A stretch of 64,000 nucleotides of DNA from Leucaena leucocephala. Taxonomy: Eukaryota > Streptophyta > Magnoliopsida > Fabales > Fabaceae. Shown piece after piece: positions 43,904 through 56,082 of this stretch. Under the pieces are notes generated by a model, which had not been told where the DNA came from, did not search any database, and was given only the letters and a program-made list of their open reading frames with translations. The position numbers and the translations under genes are program-made. Where the stretch lies: the NCBI GenBank assembly GCA_037074615.1, contig CM073546.1:10781501-10845500 (forward strand), read 5' to 3'. How positions within the stretch are numbered: position 1 is the stretch's first letter; every line of letters starts with the position of its first letter.

Positions 43904-45870
43904 ATGTTAGGAATATATATTGGTTATGAATTTTCTTCTGTAATCAAGTATTTAGAACCATTAATGGGATATTTATTTACGGCACATTTTGATGATTGTC
44001 ATCTTGATGAGACAAATTTTCTAACATTAGCAGGAGATAATAAGCAGCTGGATATGGAAATCACAAGAAATCATTATTGCTATATCATCTAGATCATTGA
44101 ACACAACAATGTGAGCTTGAAGTTCAAAAAAATAATTCATTTACAAAATATTGTAAATCAACTACCAGATGCATTTACTGACCCCAAGAGAATTATCAAA
44201 TCTCACATTATAGCTAAAAATGTTTTAATTATAATTGATGTCTCTGCAAGACAAGTAGCAAATACAAATGAAACTAAGAGACGCTAGAAGTGTGGTAGAT
44301 CAATTGGTTCCAAATATAAAAATTCTAGAAAGAAAAAAATAGTAAACAATCAAGATGGTCAAGTTGAGGAGGTTGGTCTTATAAGAGAGATCTGAGACAG
44401 AACTTATCAATAGACCCCAGAGGAGGTCTAGAAACATGAAAATAATGAAGAGAACTTGATAAGTTATATTCCTACTAGAAAAAGATAGAACTGAGAAAAT
44501 ATAGTTTCCGACAATGTTTTTTCATACAATGTTGCTATTGGAATAACTAATCAAAATGACGATCTTGAATCTAAATTAGTTGAAGAATGTAGATATAGAA
44601 ATGAATGGCCAAAATAGAAAGATGCAATTTAAGTAGAATTGAATTCATTTTCAAAATGTGAAGTTTTAGGACTCGTAGTCCAAATACTAAATGGTGTTGA
44701 ACTAGTTGTGTATGGATAGGTTTTTATGCAAAAACAAAATGAGAAAAAACGAAATGAAAAAAAATGATGTTGTTAGATATAAAGCACAACTTATGGCATA
44801 AGATATTTCTCAAAGACCTGTCATTAATTATAAAGAAACATATTCCCCTGTGATAGATACAATCACTTTTACATATCTAATTTGTATGGTAATGTATGAA
44901 AGATTTGATATGCGTCTAACAGATATTATTACAAAATACTTAGATGCTTATTTAGATACAAAAATTTATATGAAAATCCCTAAAGAATTTAAATTGCTAG
45001 AAGCATGTAAGAATTCTCCAAAAAATAATGCAATTTACTTGCATAAATCCTTATATTGATTAAAACAATATGGAAGATTGTGGTATAACTGTCTAAGTGA
45101 ATATTTATTAAAAGAAAGTTATAAAAATGACTCAATTAGCCCATGTATTTTTATAAAATGAAATGTATTAGAATTCATTATAATCGTTGTCTATGTGGAT
45201 GACTTAAATATAATTGAAACTCCTTAAGAGCTTTAAAAAGCAGTTAATTGTTTAAAGAAAGAATTTGAAATGAAAGATCTGGGAAAGATAATTTTGTCTT
45301 GGTTTACAAATTGAGCACTTAACAAATAGAGTTTTTTTATCTATCAACTTATATTAAAAAAATATTAAAACAATTTTATATGGATAAAATGCATCCATTA
45401 ACTACTCCAATGGTTGTGAGATCGCTTGTTAAAGAAAAATATCATTTTTGCCCTCAAGAGGGAAAAAAAAGAACTTCTTGGTCAAGAAGTACCATATGCA
45501 CACTAATGTATCTTGCTAATTTAACACGACCTGATATTGTAATTGTTATAAGTTTATTGGCAACATTTAGTTATTCCCCAACAAGAAGACATTCGAATGG
45601 AGTTAAATATATATATATATATTAATATTTTTGAGGAACAATTGATATGAGATTATTTTATTCTAAAGAATCTAAATCACAAGGTTTTTATCAAATTCAC
45701 ATAAACGTATATCTCATATAGGATATTTATTTACTTGTGGAGTTACAACTATATCTTAGTGTTCAATAAAGCAAATTTTAACAGCTACCTCATCAAATCA
45801 TGCATAAATAGTTGAAGTTCATGAGTCAAGTCAAGAATATGTTTGGTTAATTCGATCATGTGATAACCTT
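43904..45870 (+). pseudogene. Integrase tail, RT and RNase H of copia-2
   Basis: The integrase C-terminal block is at 43904-44092 ('MLGIYIGYEFSSVIKYLEPL' and 'FDDCHLDETNF'). RT starts near 44740 with equivalents of 'RYKAQLMA' and 'YSPVIDTITFTYLI' (44850-45059). The catalytic YVDD box is intact at 45192-45203. The thumb and RNase H follow: 'MDKMHPLTTPMVVRSL' and 'CTLMYLANLTRPDIV' (45380-45625), then the 'TSSNHA' block near 45790-45810. Numerous frame breaks make the element inactive. Confidence 0.9.
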
Positions 45871-46149
45871 ACAGATTTGTTTACCAAGACACTATCAACT
45901 AATCCATTTAAGAAGTTAGTATATTATGTTGGGATGCACAAATTCAAAGACATAAATTGACGATGTCATCAAGGGGAGTAATTGTTATACTATTCCTTTT
46001 CAATGTTTTTTCCTGTTGGGTTTTCTTGAAAAGGTTTTTAATGAGGTAGCCTAAATAAGTATTTTGTACTCTTTTTTCTTCACTAGGTTTTTGTCCCAAT
46101 AGGTTTTTCTTAGTAAAATTTTGATGAGGCACAATATTTATCATGGACA

Positions 46150-46161
46150 TCTCAATGGGAG
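46150..46161 (+). other. Polypurine tract of copia-2
   Basis: TCTCAATGGGAG directly precedes the 3' LTR start TGTTATAAAT. It is a short tract typical of Ty1/copia elements. Confidence 0.75.
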
Positions 46162-46505
46162 TGTTATAAATATTGTTTGCATGTGTGGATGTCTTTCTAA
46201 CTCTTAGTTCTTGGGATTCCTCTTAGGATTCTTTCTTCTCTTAATGTTATAAACCTATAACCTCCTAATGAATGACTTGAGAAGAGTTTCTTGTTGCTAA
46301 TACTATTACATTCATCTTTATTTCTCTGCAACATTATATTTAGTCTTTAATAGTTGTATCCTATAAATAGAGATCATGCACAAGGTATTTATATTAGTGA
46401 ACATACAGGTAAATAAAGAATACTTCCTTGCCTCCCCTTTAAATCTCGTATTGTTATTTATTATCCTCTCTAACTTTTTCATCTTCTCTCATTTTTTTTA
46501 TAATA
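46162..46505 (+). mobile_element. 3' LTR of copia-2 (344 bp)
   Basis: It aligns end to end with 40190-40533. It is followed by GATTC, which pairs with GATTA before the 5' LTR (one mismatch). The last two bases are TA where CA is expected. Divergence between the two LTRs is clearly larger than for the Athila-3 pair, so this insertion is older. Confidence 0.9.
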
Positions 46506-46934
46506 GATTCCATTTTATTTGTTAAATTAGGATATTAATAATGTGATTCTTTCGTCAAGTGCGAAAGTCCAATATTGGAAAAAATGCACTGGCTTCAAAT
46601 ATGAGTAACGCTAATGAAGTTTTACATAGCTTGGTCATTGCAATGCCCGAATAACCAAGAGTGTTTCATTAACATAGCTACAAATGTCATGAATTTGCCC
46701 TTAGGGCATTTTTTCTTTCATGCTTTCTTTGCATGAGCCTACACGATGATTCTGTGTATTTAAGTTAATGACTAGTTGATTGATACGAGCTGTCAAAAAT
46801 GATCACTATGCTTACTACTAGTTTGTTATTCAAAGTCACATGTACACAGCACGGTAGGACGTGAAACTTTGACGATCAAAAGGAAGCACCATTTTTTTAA
46901 TCTAAATGAAAGCACCAATACACAACAACTATGG
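46506..46934. other. Non-repeat flank between copia-2 and Athila-3
   Basis: I see no coding sequence or known element. Before the insertions it was continuous with 40184 on the left and with 57823 on the right. It may be the distal 3' flank of the gene remnant at 58046-58412. Confidence 0.5.
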
Positions 46935-46939
46935 CCGTC
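46935..46939. repeat. Target-site duplication CCGTC (left), Athila-3
   Basis: CCGTC precedes the 5' LTR; CCATC (57823-57827) follows the 3' LTR. The single difference is a CpG transition. Confidence 0.8.
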
Positions 46940-48678
46940 TGATGAATCTCTATTTTATCATATTATTTTTTATATATTTTAGGGGATTTATCATGATAAA
47001 TAGATATTATTATAATAATTATGGTTATTTTGTGCCTTAGTTGATTATATGAATTAAATAACTAAAAATGTCATTTTCTTGTATTTTTACTAATTTTATT
47101 CACACTGGTATGCACGAAGATATTTTTATCTTTTATGACTTTCAGGAAGAATAGGAAATAATTAATAGCCTTCAAAAGGAGCAACCTAGGATTAATGAAT
47201 GAAAAATGCATATTAATTTATTAAAAGGGAAATCAATATTATCTAATTAGAGAAAATTATGTATCTCCTTTTAATATATTAATATAGCATAATAATAATT
47301 GAAATACTCAAAACAAAAGAGATCTTTCAAAATTTAAAATCATATATCCACTTTGACTATTCAAATGTAATCCTTAAATATCTAAATACAGGCAACATAT
47401 CTCACAGATTGAATATGTGATATCCAAGGGAAATTTAATTCAAATTACAAAAAAAGAGGAGCCAATCACAAGTCAAGATTCAAAGTAAGAGGATAAATAT
47501 TAATTATATCTTATCTCTGATTCCTTATGTTATATCATATATCATTTGAATTGATTTAAAGATAATTTATCAATATCTGACATTTGAATCTAATTAAATG
47601 ATAATGATAAATATGTTATATTTTCCTATTTTCCTATTAATTATTTTATCTCTTTTATCCTATTACTTTTTATCTGAATTGTTTATAGGATATTTGAGTT
47701 TAAAAATATTATCTCTGGAGATATTGGAAAATATGATAGCTTGAAAGGATATTGAAGATAAATTGAGATTATTATTATCTTTTGAAAAGTCAATCAGTGA
47801 AGAGACCTACATCAAATAGGATTCACTCCCAAAGGCTATATAAAGGATCCCAAGGTTTCTCCATTCAACACACCAATGACCACCATCACAATCATCTTCT
47901 TCATCTCTTCCATAATTCCATCATTTTCCTTCTAAGTTCTTGAGGAGAGATGTAGTGGCTTGAGTTCTGTGCTTTAGAGTTAGGAGTTGAACAATTTTAT
48001 GTTTTGATCTTTTCATTTATACAAATTTATGATTTCCTAGATTTAGGTTTTAAGATTTGTATATGTTGGACCTAGGGTTTCGATTGAGACATCATTGTGA
48101 TCAAACCCTTGTGATTTATTATTTCAATTTATGATTTGATATTCTTTATTTAATATCCTTAGTTTCCTCTTATAATTATTCATGTTGGATTCACATGTTT
48201 AGTTATAGGGTTTTCGATTGAATATCCATGTTAGAGAAATAAATCATTTATTGTTTAATTTATCGCATGCTAAGTGGATCTTCACTAATTATTCTTGATA
48301 CAATTTATGCTAGATTTAGGTATAATTGTGGATTATATGATTATGACCATGACGATTGTCTGGGATTTTGCACGTTAAGGACTTAGTATATTTAATTGTT
48401 ATAACTCTAATATATTATTGAAAGATGATAGCCAAGCATCAATCCTTAGGAACGTCCAACTTACTGGTAATCGTATCCTTAAACTCTTTTACTTTCTTGC
48501 AATTATCGCTTTAATTAAACCTAATATTCTTCTCTACCCATATTTATTCCTTAATCATTTTAATTAATCATAATCAAGTTATGCATTGACTCTGCCTTGA
48601 GATCAACCTAGGGTTAGCTCCTATACACATAGGGTTAAAACTAGTAATTAATTTGAGCATTAACGACAAGCGACATCA
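46940..48678 (+). mobile_element. 5' LTR of Athila-3 (1739 bp)
   Basis: It starts TGATGAATCTC and ends AAGCGACATCA, five bases before a perfect tRNA-Asp PBS. It aligns over its whole length with 56083-57822. By eye I count about 11 substitutions and one 2-bp indel in the first about 430 bp, roughly 2.5 %. A TATA box TATATAAAGG is at 47837. Confidence 0.95.
47837..47846 (+). promoter_or_regulatory. TATA box in Athila-3 5' LTR
   Basis: GGCTATATAAAGG is conserved in the 3' LTR at 56979-56990. Confidence 0.7.
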
Positions 48679-48683
48679 AATTT

Positions 48684-48701
48684 TGGCGCCGTTGCCGGGG
48701 A
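48684..48701 (+). other. Primer-binding site of Athila-3 (tRNA-Asp)
   Basis: TGGCGCCGTTGCCGGGGA is the exact complement expected for plant tRNA-Asp and the hallmark of Athila-type Ty3 elements. Confidence 0.95.
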
Positions 48702-48781
48702 GTCAATTCCCTTTATTCTTGATTTCTTATTGTGATTTTTTCTCTCTCTATTTTTATCTACACTTTCTATCTTTCTTGTGC

Positions 48782-51541
48782 ATGACCAGTAGCAAGAATA
48801 CTAGACTACTGCCAGCTTACTCTGATCCTGAACAATTACTAAAGACAAGAAAGAAGATTCTTGAGAAGATCGAGCAGACACCTGACAGAACTAGTACTGA
48901 AGCTAGTTTGTCTACAAGACCTACAAGTGAAAGTGTAGTGAAGAATTACACAAAAGTTTATAATAATATCATGGATAATAATATACCATCCAATGGAGGA
49001 AGAGGCAGGCCTAATACTAAAGGACATGGGAACTATGTCCCACAAAATGAAGAGGCCCATCGAAGACGCACTATTAAGGAATTAACTACTTCTAATGCTA
49101 CCTTTATTCCTTTTAATAATTCTCTTCTTGATTTTACTACTGATTTTGAAATTAAGGGACATTTACTTCACAATCTGCTCAAGTTTCATGGTACTGCAGG
49201 CGAAGACCCCTACGTTCACTTAAAGAGCTTCTTTATGGTATGTAGAAGCATCCAACCACCCAGAGCCAACATAGATGATGTCCTATAGAAGGTCTTCCAC
49301 CTTACCTTGGAAGGAAAAGCCATGACTTGGTTTATGTCACTACCTAGGTACTCGCCTAATGCCTACCAATCATGGGAAAATTCCAAGAGTGCATTCTTGG
49401 AGAAATATTGCTCTTTATCTAGAATATCCACCATGCAAAAAGAAATTTATGGGGCTAAGCAGGATGTGATGGAGTCATTCTACGACTACTGGAGTCACTT
49501 CCAAGACATGATAGACAAATGTCTGAATCATCAAATTCCAGATGAATTTTTGATCCTATACTTTAGTAAAGGACTCTTGCCCTAGGATGCAAAAATTCTA
49601 AATGTCACTGCAAAAGGATCTATAGATGATATGTTCATTGAAGATGCATGGGAGTTGATCAGGAAAATAGCAATAAATGAAGACCAATATGGTATGTCTA
49701 ACGCCAAAGCAGTATATGAGATGAGTACTGGACGAGATCCATTACTAGTCACACTTGCCCACGACATGGAAATACTAACTAAATAGATGAGTAATGTAGC
49801 CAAGCAAGGGAACTCATGTCAAAACCTAGTGGCTGCTAGTTGTAATCTCTATAATTCATCTATGCATATTACTGCTAATTGTCCATCTTGTCCAGAGAAT
49901 GTTTCAGCCATGTATCAGGGACGAGCAGGTCAATTCCAAAAATGAAACCCTTTCTCTAACACATATAATGAAGGATGGAGAAATCACCCTAATCTCAGAT
50001 ATGGAGGCATAGATAACATAACCATGCAGAATCATTTTCAAGAAAGAGTGCCTTTTCAAGCAATTGTGCCAATCCAAGACCCTTCTAACAAGAATGATGA
50101 TATGACATTAGTTCTTAAAGGTATATCAGATCTGATCTCTGCTATCACAGGTGTAACTTCTCAACTCTCAAACTTGTCATCCCGATTTGATATAGAGAAA
50201 TCTAGTACGGATGCCAAACTTGACAAGCTAGCCTCGGGTTGTGCTACCTTAGATAGTAAGTATGATAATCTATCAACTTACGTGACTCAATTGGCTAACT
50301 CTCTAAATGAACAAGCGAAGAATGAAGGGACCATGCCCTCCAATACTGTCATCAATCCTAGATCCTTAAATGCCATCACACTGAAAGGTGGCAAAAAGGT
50401 AGGATTCTTAGAAAATGATGATGTGACAAACACTACTGAGGATATCATTGAAGATACTACTGAACACATCCATGAGCACACCACTAAAGGTGTAGAAGAC
50501 ATTACTAAACACATCCCTGAAGTGCCTAAGAAATTAGCAAGTCTGAAAGAGAAAGAACTACTCAAGAAAGATAAGGCTACTCAAGTAGAGACTCCCACAA
50601 CCATCAGTAAAGAGATAAGTATTCCTTTCCCTAAATCTTATGCAATGAGTGAGAGAACTGCTAATAAAGAACAGGACAAGGAGATTTATGACTTGTTGAG
50701 CAAACTTGAGGTAAATACTCCATTGTTAGAATTACTTAAAGGCATGCCTAAAGTTGCTAAATTTATCAAAGATCTATGTACCCATAAACGTAGGTTTAGA
50801 CCAAATGAAAAAGTCCAAGTTTCTTCTAATGTCTCTGCCCTCTTTAAACCTCAACTTCCAATTAAATGCCAAGATCCAAAGGCTTTTACAATTCCTTGCA
50901 CTATTTGGAAAATACATATTAATAAGGCTTTATTAAATCAAGAAGTAACTATTAATGTTATGCCTATAATTCAGGATGATAAAAATGAGGGTACTGGTAA
51001 GGATGAGATGTTGTCATGTTATTTACCACCCGATAAAGAAATAATTACTGATGATAATATTTCAATTTCTCATGTTGAAGTCAAGGGTCTTACTGAAGGG
51101 AGTCTTATTGATTTTATTGGATGTGAGAAAGACTTGTGTTCTTATATGTCTTATAGAATTCTCATATCTGGTGTCTTGATTACTAATATTGCACGCTTGA
51201 TGACTTTTTATGGTTTCAAGTACTTTGATTCTTGTCCCATACTTGGAGTTAGAAAAGGTGCTGCTTGTGGTTTGTTGAATTTCTTCCAGGAATCTCACTT
51301 AGGAGGATTTTATTGTGATCACCATACTCCCTCTATTGTGGCACCTCCACAAATTGACCCTGAACCACCACCCCAAACATTTAGAGAAAGTTATATAAAG
51401 AAGGTACACTTACATAAGAGCATGTTCCTCATCATAGATGAGAATTTCAATTTTAAGACCCTGAAGCAGCATAAAGGCACCAGGTTGTCTCTTTCCTATT
51501 CTTATTCTTCTATATATTATGAGCTTTATTATTTGAGATAA
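48782..51541 (+). pseudogene. Single-frame gag / protease-fragment / unknown-tail ORF of Athila-3
   Basis: From ATG at 48782 to TAA at 51539-51541 one frame runs through about 920 codons with no frameshift. It has only four stops: TAG 49286, TAG 49583, TAG 49784, TGA 49943. In context these look like CAG-to-TAG (three) and TGG-to-TGA (one) transitions. Domains in order: Athila gag ('LHNLLKFHGTAGEDPYVHLK', 'MTWFMSLPRYSPNAYQSW', 'KEIYGAKQDVMESFYDYWSH'); coiled-coil-prone linker; 'FNxxxxNPGWRNHPN'-type block; protease start ('CTHKRRFRPNEKVQVSSNVS', 'IPCTIWKIHI') whose D-L-G-A is N-Q-E-V. An in-frame tail of about 190 residues follows that I do not recognise. RT, RNase H and integrase are absent. 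The longest uninterrupted part is 50024-51541 (505 codons). Confidence 0.85.
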
Positions 51542-51554
51542 GTGTGGGGGAGGG
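51539..51554 (+). other. Internal polypurine-like motif 1, Athila-3, overlapping the ORF stop
   Basis: TAAGTGTGGGGGAGGG begins with the TAA stop codon of the ORF. It matches CAAGTGTGGGGGAG at 13109 in Athila-0 and the true polypurine tract at 56067. Confidence 0.75.
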
Positions 51555-51729
51555 ACAATCCCAGTAGTAAAAGGTAGATTTATTGCTTTATATCTTTTAA
51601 CAATTTTCTAGAATAGGTTACATTTTAAAGATTTCTTAATTTTATGTTATTTTTTCTTTGAATAAAATATCCTCTTTTAGCACATGACTCTTAACCATGT
51701 CCCTGCTCCCTCTGATATTTGCCTTAGTG

Positions 51730-51768
51730 ATGCGTTGAGGACAACGCATGATTTAAGTATGGGGAGAG
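51730..51768 (+). other. Hairpin plus internal polypurine-like motif 2, Athila-3
   Basis: ATGCGTTG (51730-51737), loop AGGA, CAACGCAT (51742-51749) form a perfect 8-bp hairpin, followed by ATTTAAGTATGGGGAGAG. Athila-0 has the same loop and downstream motif at 13229-13264 with a different but complementary stem. Confidence 0.8.
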
Positions 51769-52651
51769 AATAAATTTGATTGATTATTTGAGAGCTCTTA
51801 AAAATGCCTATTTTTCAAAAATTTTCCACACTTATACTTCTGAACACTCATGTTTCAAATTAAAATATCATCTTGGTTACACTAATACAAGTATGAATCT
51901 TTCAATTTCATTATTGATTGTGATAGTTTAGTTAATTAATATTCCAAGAGTTATCCTAGAAACATATAATGTAATGCATTGAGAACAGTTGAAGTCTTCA
52001 GTAAGGCTCTGTGAATAGAAATGAAGAGAGACAACGATGTTGGAAGGATTCTCGGCCTTAAATTCCTAAATTGAGTGAGTACCTCCTATACTAATTTCTC
52101 TTCAGAACTTATCTTAGTTCTTTTATCTGATGTCTAGCTCATGTGCAATCCTTTAAAATGATTGAGGCCATCATATTCTAAACCCTTTTTATCCCAAGCA
52201 CAAGCCCATTACATATTATATCCCTAGTCACCCCCTTTAAGCCCATCACTTTTCTTTTTCCACCATAGAAAGCCATATATGCATCAACATCTTCTTGAAA
52301 TAAAATTTTTATTCAGGTCAGAAATATTATGCTATATCTTTATATACAAGGTGCCAAAAAAAGAAAAAGAAAAGATAGTGCAAGAGAAATTGAAGAAAAA
52401 AAAGAAATGAGAAATGAAGAAGGCACTATTATCACATCTTATTAGCACAATTATTACCTATGCATCTCTTATGACATGAATTCATGATATGCATTCATTA
52501 TTACATGCATATACTACTTTCTATTCTTCATATTCCATTTCACATGGCTTATTTCCAATATTACAAGCTTATAAAGTCCTCTTGATTAAAGAATGCACAT
52601 GTAACTAACGATAGAGACTTATAACTTTTACAAGCCTATGGTAGGGGCTAG
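51769..52651 (+). other. Athila-3 3' noncoding region, left part
   Basis: No coding sequence is recognised. A purine-rich AAAAAGAAAAAG run at 52355-52440 corresponds to the run at 14350-14420 in Athila-0. It ends at GCTAG (52647-52651), the left TSD of the family-B solo LTR. Confidence 0.6.
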
Positions 52652-55600
52652 TGTCATATCCTAATTTTCCTTATCTGTATAATACTGATAGTGGAAAGAG
52701 GTTTCAAAAGGATAATGATGAAGATTAGAAGAAATGATAAAGGTTAGAGGAGTATTGAAGAAAGAGAAGGACCTAAACACAAAGTAGAAAAGGATAAAGA
52801 CTAAAGTTAAAGTAGAAACAAGATTTGGGCTAAAAGTGGTAATTTCCAAAAGTTAAGGGATTTAAATGTAATTAAGTAAAAAGTTCAAGGGCAAAATTAT
52901 AATTATAGAAAGATCAGCCCAGAAAGGGTTAGAACTACCCGGAAGTATTTCAGTCCCATATTCCATCAGTAAATAGAGGAAGATATGCTGGTTAATCTGA
53001 CATGATACAGAAATTTTATTAAGGCTCCAAACAACAAATATTTATCTGATAGTCTAAAAGTTATCCAAAATTTTATCAGGTTTCATGGACTTCAGATATA
53101 AGTGGGTGAATTATAGGAAAGTGTGACCTACAGTGTTAGATGTCCTAGATCTGACAGAATTCTAGAAGAAGTTCTGTATAAAAAGTTATTCACATATTAG
53201 TGAATTTTGACGGGAGTTTGATAATACCCGTGATCCGATAATAGAACTTATCGGTATGTAATCCTGGATAGAATGAGAGCATATGACCTCATATATAGGC
53301 CCATGATGACACCAAGGAGGGCCCAAAACCCAGGGTACCAGTTCATCAGTAGAAGGGGCCAGTGTCCAGAAAAGGTACGAAATTATGAAAATGTCCCTAG
53401 ATGCCCATATTGTACTAGAGATGGATGGAGGGCATTTTGGTCATATGGGATAGCCTAAAAATGTGATACATGGAATAAATATGATTAGTTGAGCCAGTAT
53501 ATGCCCTGAGCCAGTACAAAGAGGGGTAAAATGCAATTATGCCCTTAGGGTTAATACAGTGCAAGAAAAGACACCAAGGTATTTTGGTCATTTCTCAAGG
53601 GATGGATGGTAGATAAATCTTCAGTATATCATTGTCAATGGTATGAGAAGCCTAGACATTAATTTCCAGGACAGAATATATATCCTGGTATATTATAAAA
53701 AATTAGGAACAGAACACAGTCCAGTTGTTGTGAAACTGCTCTGATCGGTACCAGATTGGACTAAAATTTTTCCAGAAGCTTCCTTACATGGACAGCACGC
53801 CACATACCCCTCTTAGGTATCCCATGAGATGTCCCACATGATGTCATAATTATTTTTTTTAGAAAAAGTTAAATTCAAGCTCACCCTTTGATCAAATAGT
53901 ATACAAATCAATCTTGGCAATCCATTTCAACCCAAATTTCTCTATAAATACCCCCCAAATTAGAACCCATTCAGAATGCATGGTGAACCATAGGGAAACT
54001 CTTGCAACATTTTCATTCAACCAAGAAAGAAGCACAAAAAGTGAATCAACAATCAAGGTAATCATCTTCCTTGATCTTGAGCTTTGTTCTAGTAAGCTAG
54101 CTCATGGTTTTAAGGGGTTTTCATACTATATTTCCCTTATATTTGCTACTCTAAGTGCTTCTCATATGTGGTTAAAATATGAGTTTTATGTTATAGATAG
54201 TTTAGACAAGCTTAAACAAGCTAGAATCAAGTGGTATAAACTTGGAAATTCAAGTATGTTTGGATTTAGGGTTTTGTGTTCTTACTGGTATTGTACATGG
54301 TACTATTCATATGATGGAATTTCATGATTTTGATGCTTCCAATGAGTTTAAAATGGAAAATTGTGTGGGGATAGAGTAGAAGAACAAGTATTGGAAGCAT
54401 TGGAATCAAAATGTGAATTTTTGGGAATCAAGAGCTTTACTTCGGTTTGGTACTGTAGCAACTGAAATGTTTTTATTTTGGAAATTCTAGTTCCATATTT
54501 GGATTCTAAATGAAAAATTATGTGGAAATGAACCATGAGAATTTATTTTGGAAAGATGGAAGTAAGAAACATGAAGTAGAGAAAGAAAGGGAGCTAGTGA
54601 AAACCTAGTCTTGGTTTTGTATTCAAGTTGAGTTGTAACTTGATATTATTGTGTAATGGCTAAGTTTTGACATTTATGAAGGAAGGAAAGCACCTCAAGA
54701 AGACCTTGACAAGGATAACTAAGAGGTAGCAAGGATACCTAACTATAACTCATGTTTGTTTAATTGTTTTTCTTGCTTATTGATTATGGTGTTTGGTTGA
54801 GCTTGAGCTTATGTCATCATGTTATGATAAAGTATGAATGATTGCAACTCCTTGCAAGTTATGTCATGACAATATGCATGTTAGAGTTTGCTTATGTACC
54901 ATTATGAAGTAGCTCTCATCTCATGATAACATGTTAAGCATCCAATTGTTCATGCATGATATTATAGTTTGTGTAACTTGCTATTGGGATTTCCATGAAA
55001 TCTCATTCCTTCCATATGCATAAATATGTTTTAGGTACTGGATCCTCTCAAGGTATGAGAATAAATGTTGATGATTAAATTTTTATAATAAGTTACATGA
55101 CTTACATGACACTATAGGATGATATGCTACATGTATGGTGTATGTTTTTGTAACTATATTTTGAGGCTAACGCTTTGTGACAATGGTTATAATGTCTAAA
55201 CCAACGAGTTTTAGTATGAAATTTGGCATGATTAAATTTAAGATATATAGCTTTAAATGAACACTAAGAACACCTTATTTCGTTAAGTATCCGAATTGTT
55301 ATGATTTTTCAAAGTTGGAAGATCTGGAATTGAGATAAAACGAGTGCTGTGAGGCAGTGATGTTCACACAATGATTTCACACAATGATTTCATATATCAA
55401 ATGAATGATTTTTAAGTAACCGAAGATAAATGAATTTTTGAAGTTAAGCAAAGAAACTGAAACTTCCAGATTTTACCAAATGAACAGTGATTTTAACCAA
55501 TAAACTGATTTCATGTGGACAAGAAAACCTCAGTTTCATATTTTTTTCCTCAAATATATATATGAAAGATCTTTCATTAAAAATTGGAACCACATTATTT

Positions 55601-55792
55601 CAATTTTTCTACAATTAATTATGAATTTTTAAATTAGGGTACATGTTCTGGAATTACCAAATGAACAGTAAAAGTGAACAGTACCCGAGAGCAATTCTTT
55701 TGAAAATGAATATTTTTAAAGCAAATGATCATGTGATTGGTTTCAATCACTTCTAATGGAGTATAATTGAGGTTAAAAGTAAGGATGTAACA
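52652..55792 (+). mobile_element. Solo LTR of family B (3141 bp) inside Athila-3
   Basis: It starts TGTCATATCC and ends AAGGATGTAACA. It is flanked by GCTAG (52647-52651) and ACTAG (55793-55797), a TSD with one G-to-A change. It aligns with 34636-37969, with the reverse strand of 10512-11725 (its last third) and of 1-1181 (its first third). TATA box CTATAAATA at 53942-53950. It contains no gag-pol. Confidence 0.92.
53942..53950 (+). promoter_or_regulatory. TATA box of family-B solo LTR in Athila-3
   Basis: CTATAAATA lies about 1.29 kb into the LTR, matching 35906 in the other copy. Confidence 0.65.
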
Positions 55793-56066
55793 ACTAGTAT
55801 AGGTAGGATTGAGTGAAAGAACCCATAAAATGTGAGATGTGTGAAATGAATATATCCCTGAGTGTGCTCTCTTCTATCATATTCGTCTGTCATAACTGTG
55901 TCCATAGATATTGATCACGTTACATTTGTTATTATGTGACCAGGCTGACTTGAAGGATTTAATTGATTTAATTATCACTTTCATGCTCGAATTTGTTTGG
56001 TTCCTCTACTTGTTTTGAATGTTTATAAAGATATTCCTCATTACTTTGCCCAGGAGTACAAAGATT

Positions 56067-56082
56067 TAAGTGTGGGGGAATT
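56067..56082 (+). other. 3' polypurine tract of Athila-3
   Basis: TAAGTGTGGGGGAATT immediately precedes the LTR start TGATAAATCC. Confidence 0.85.
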
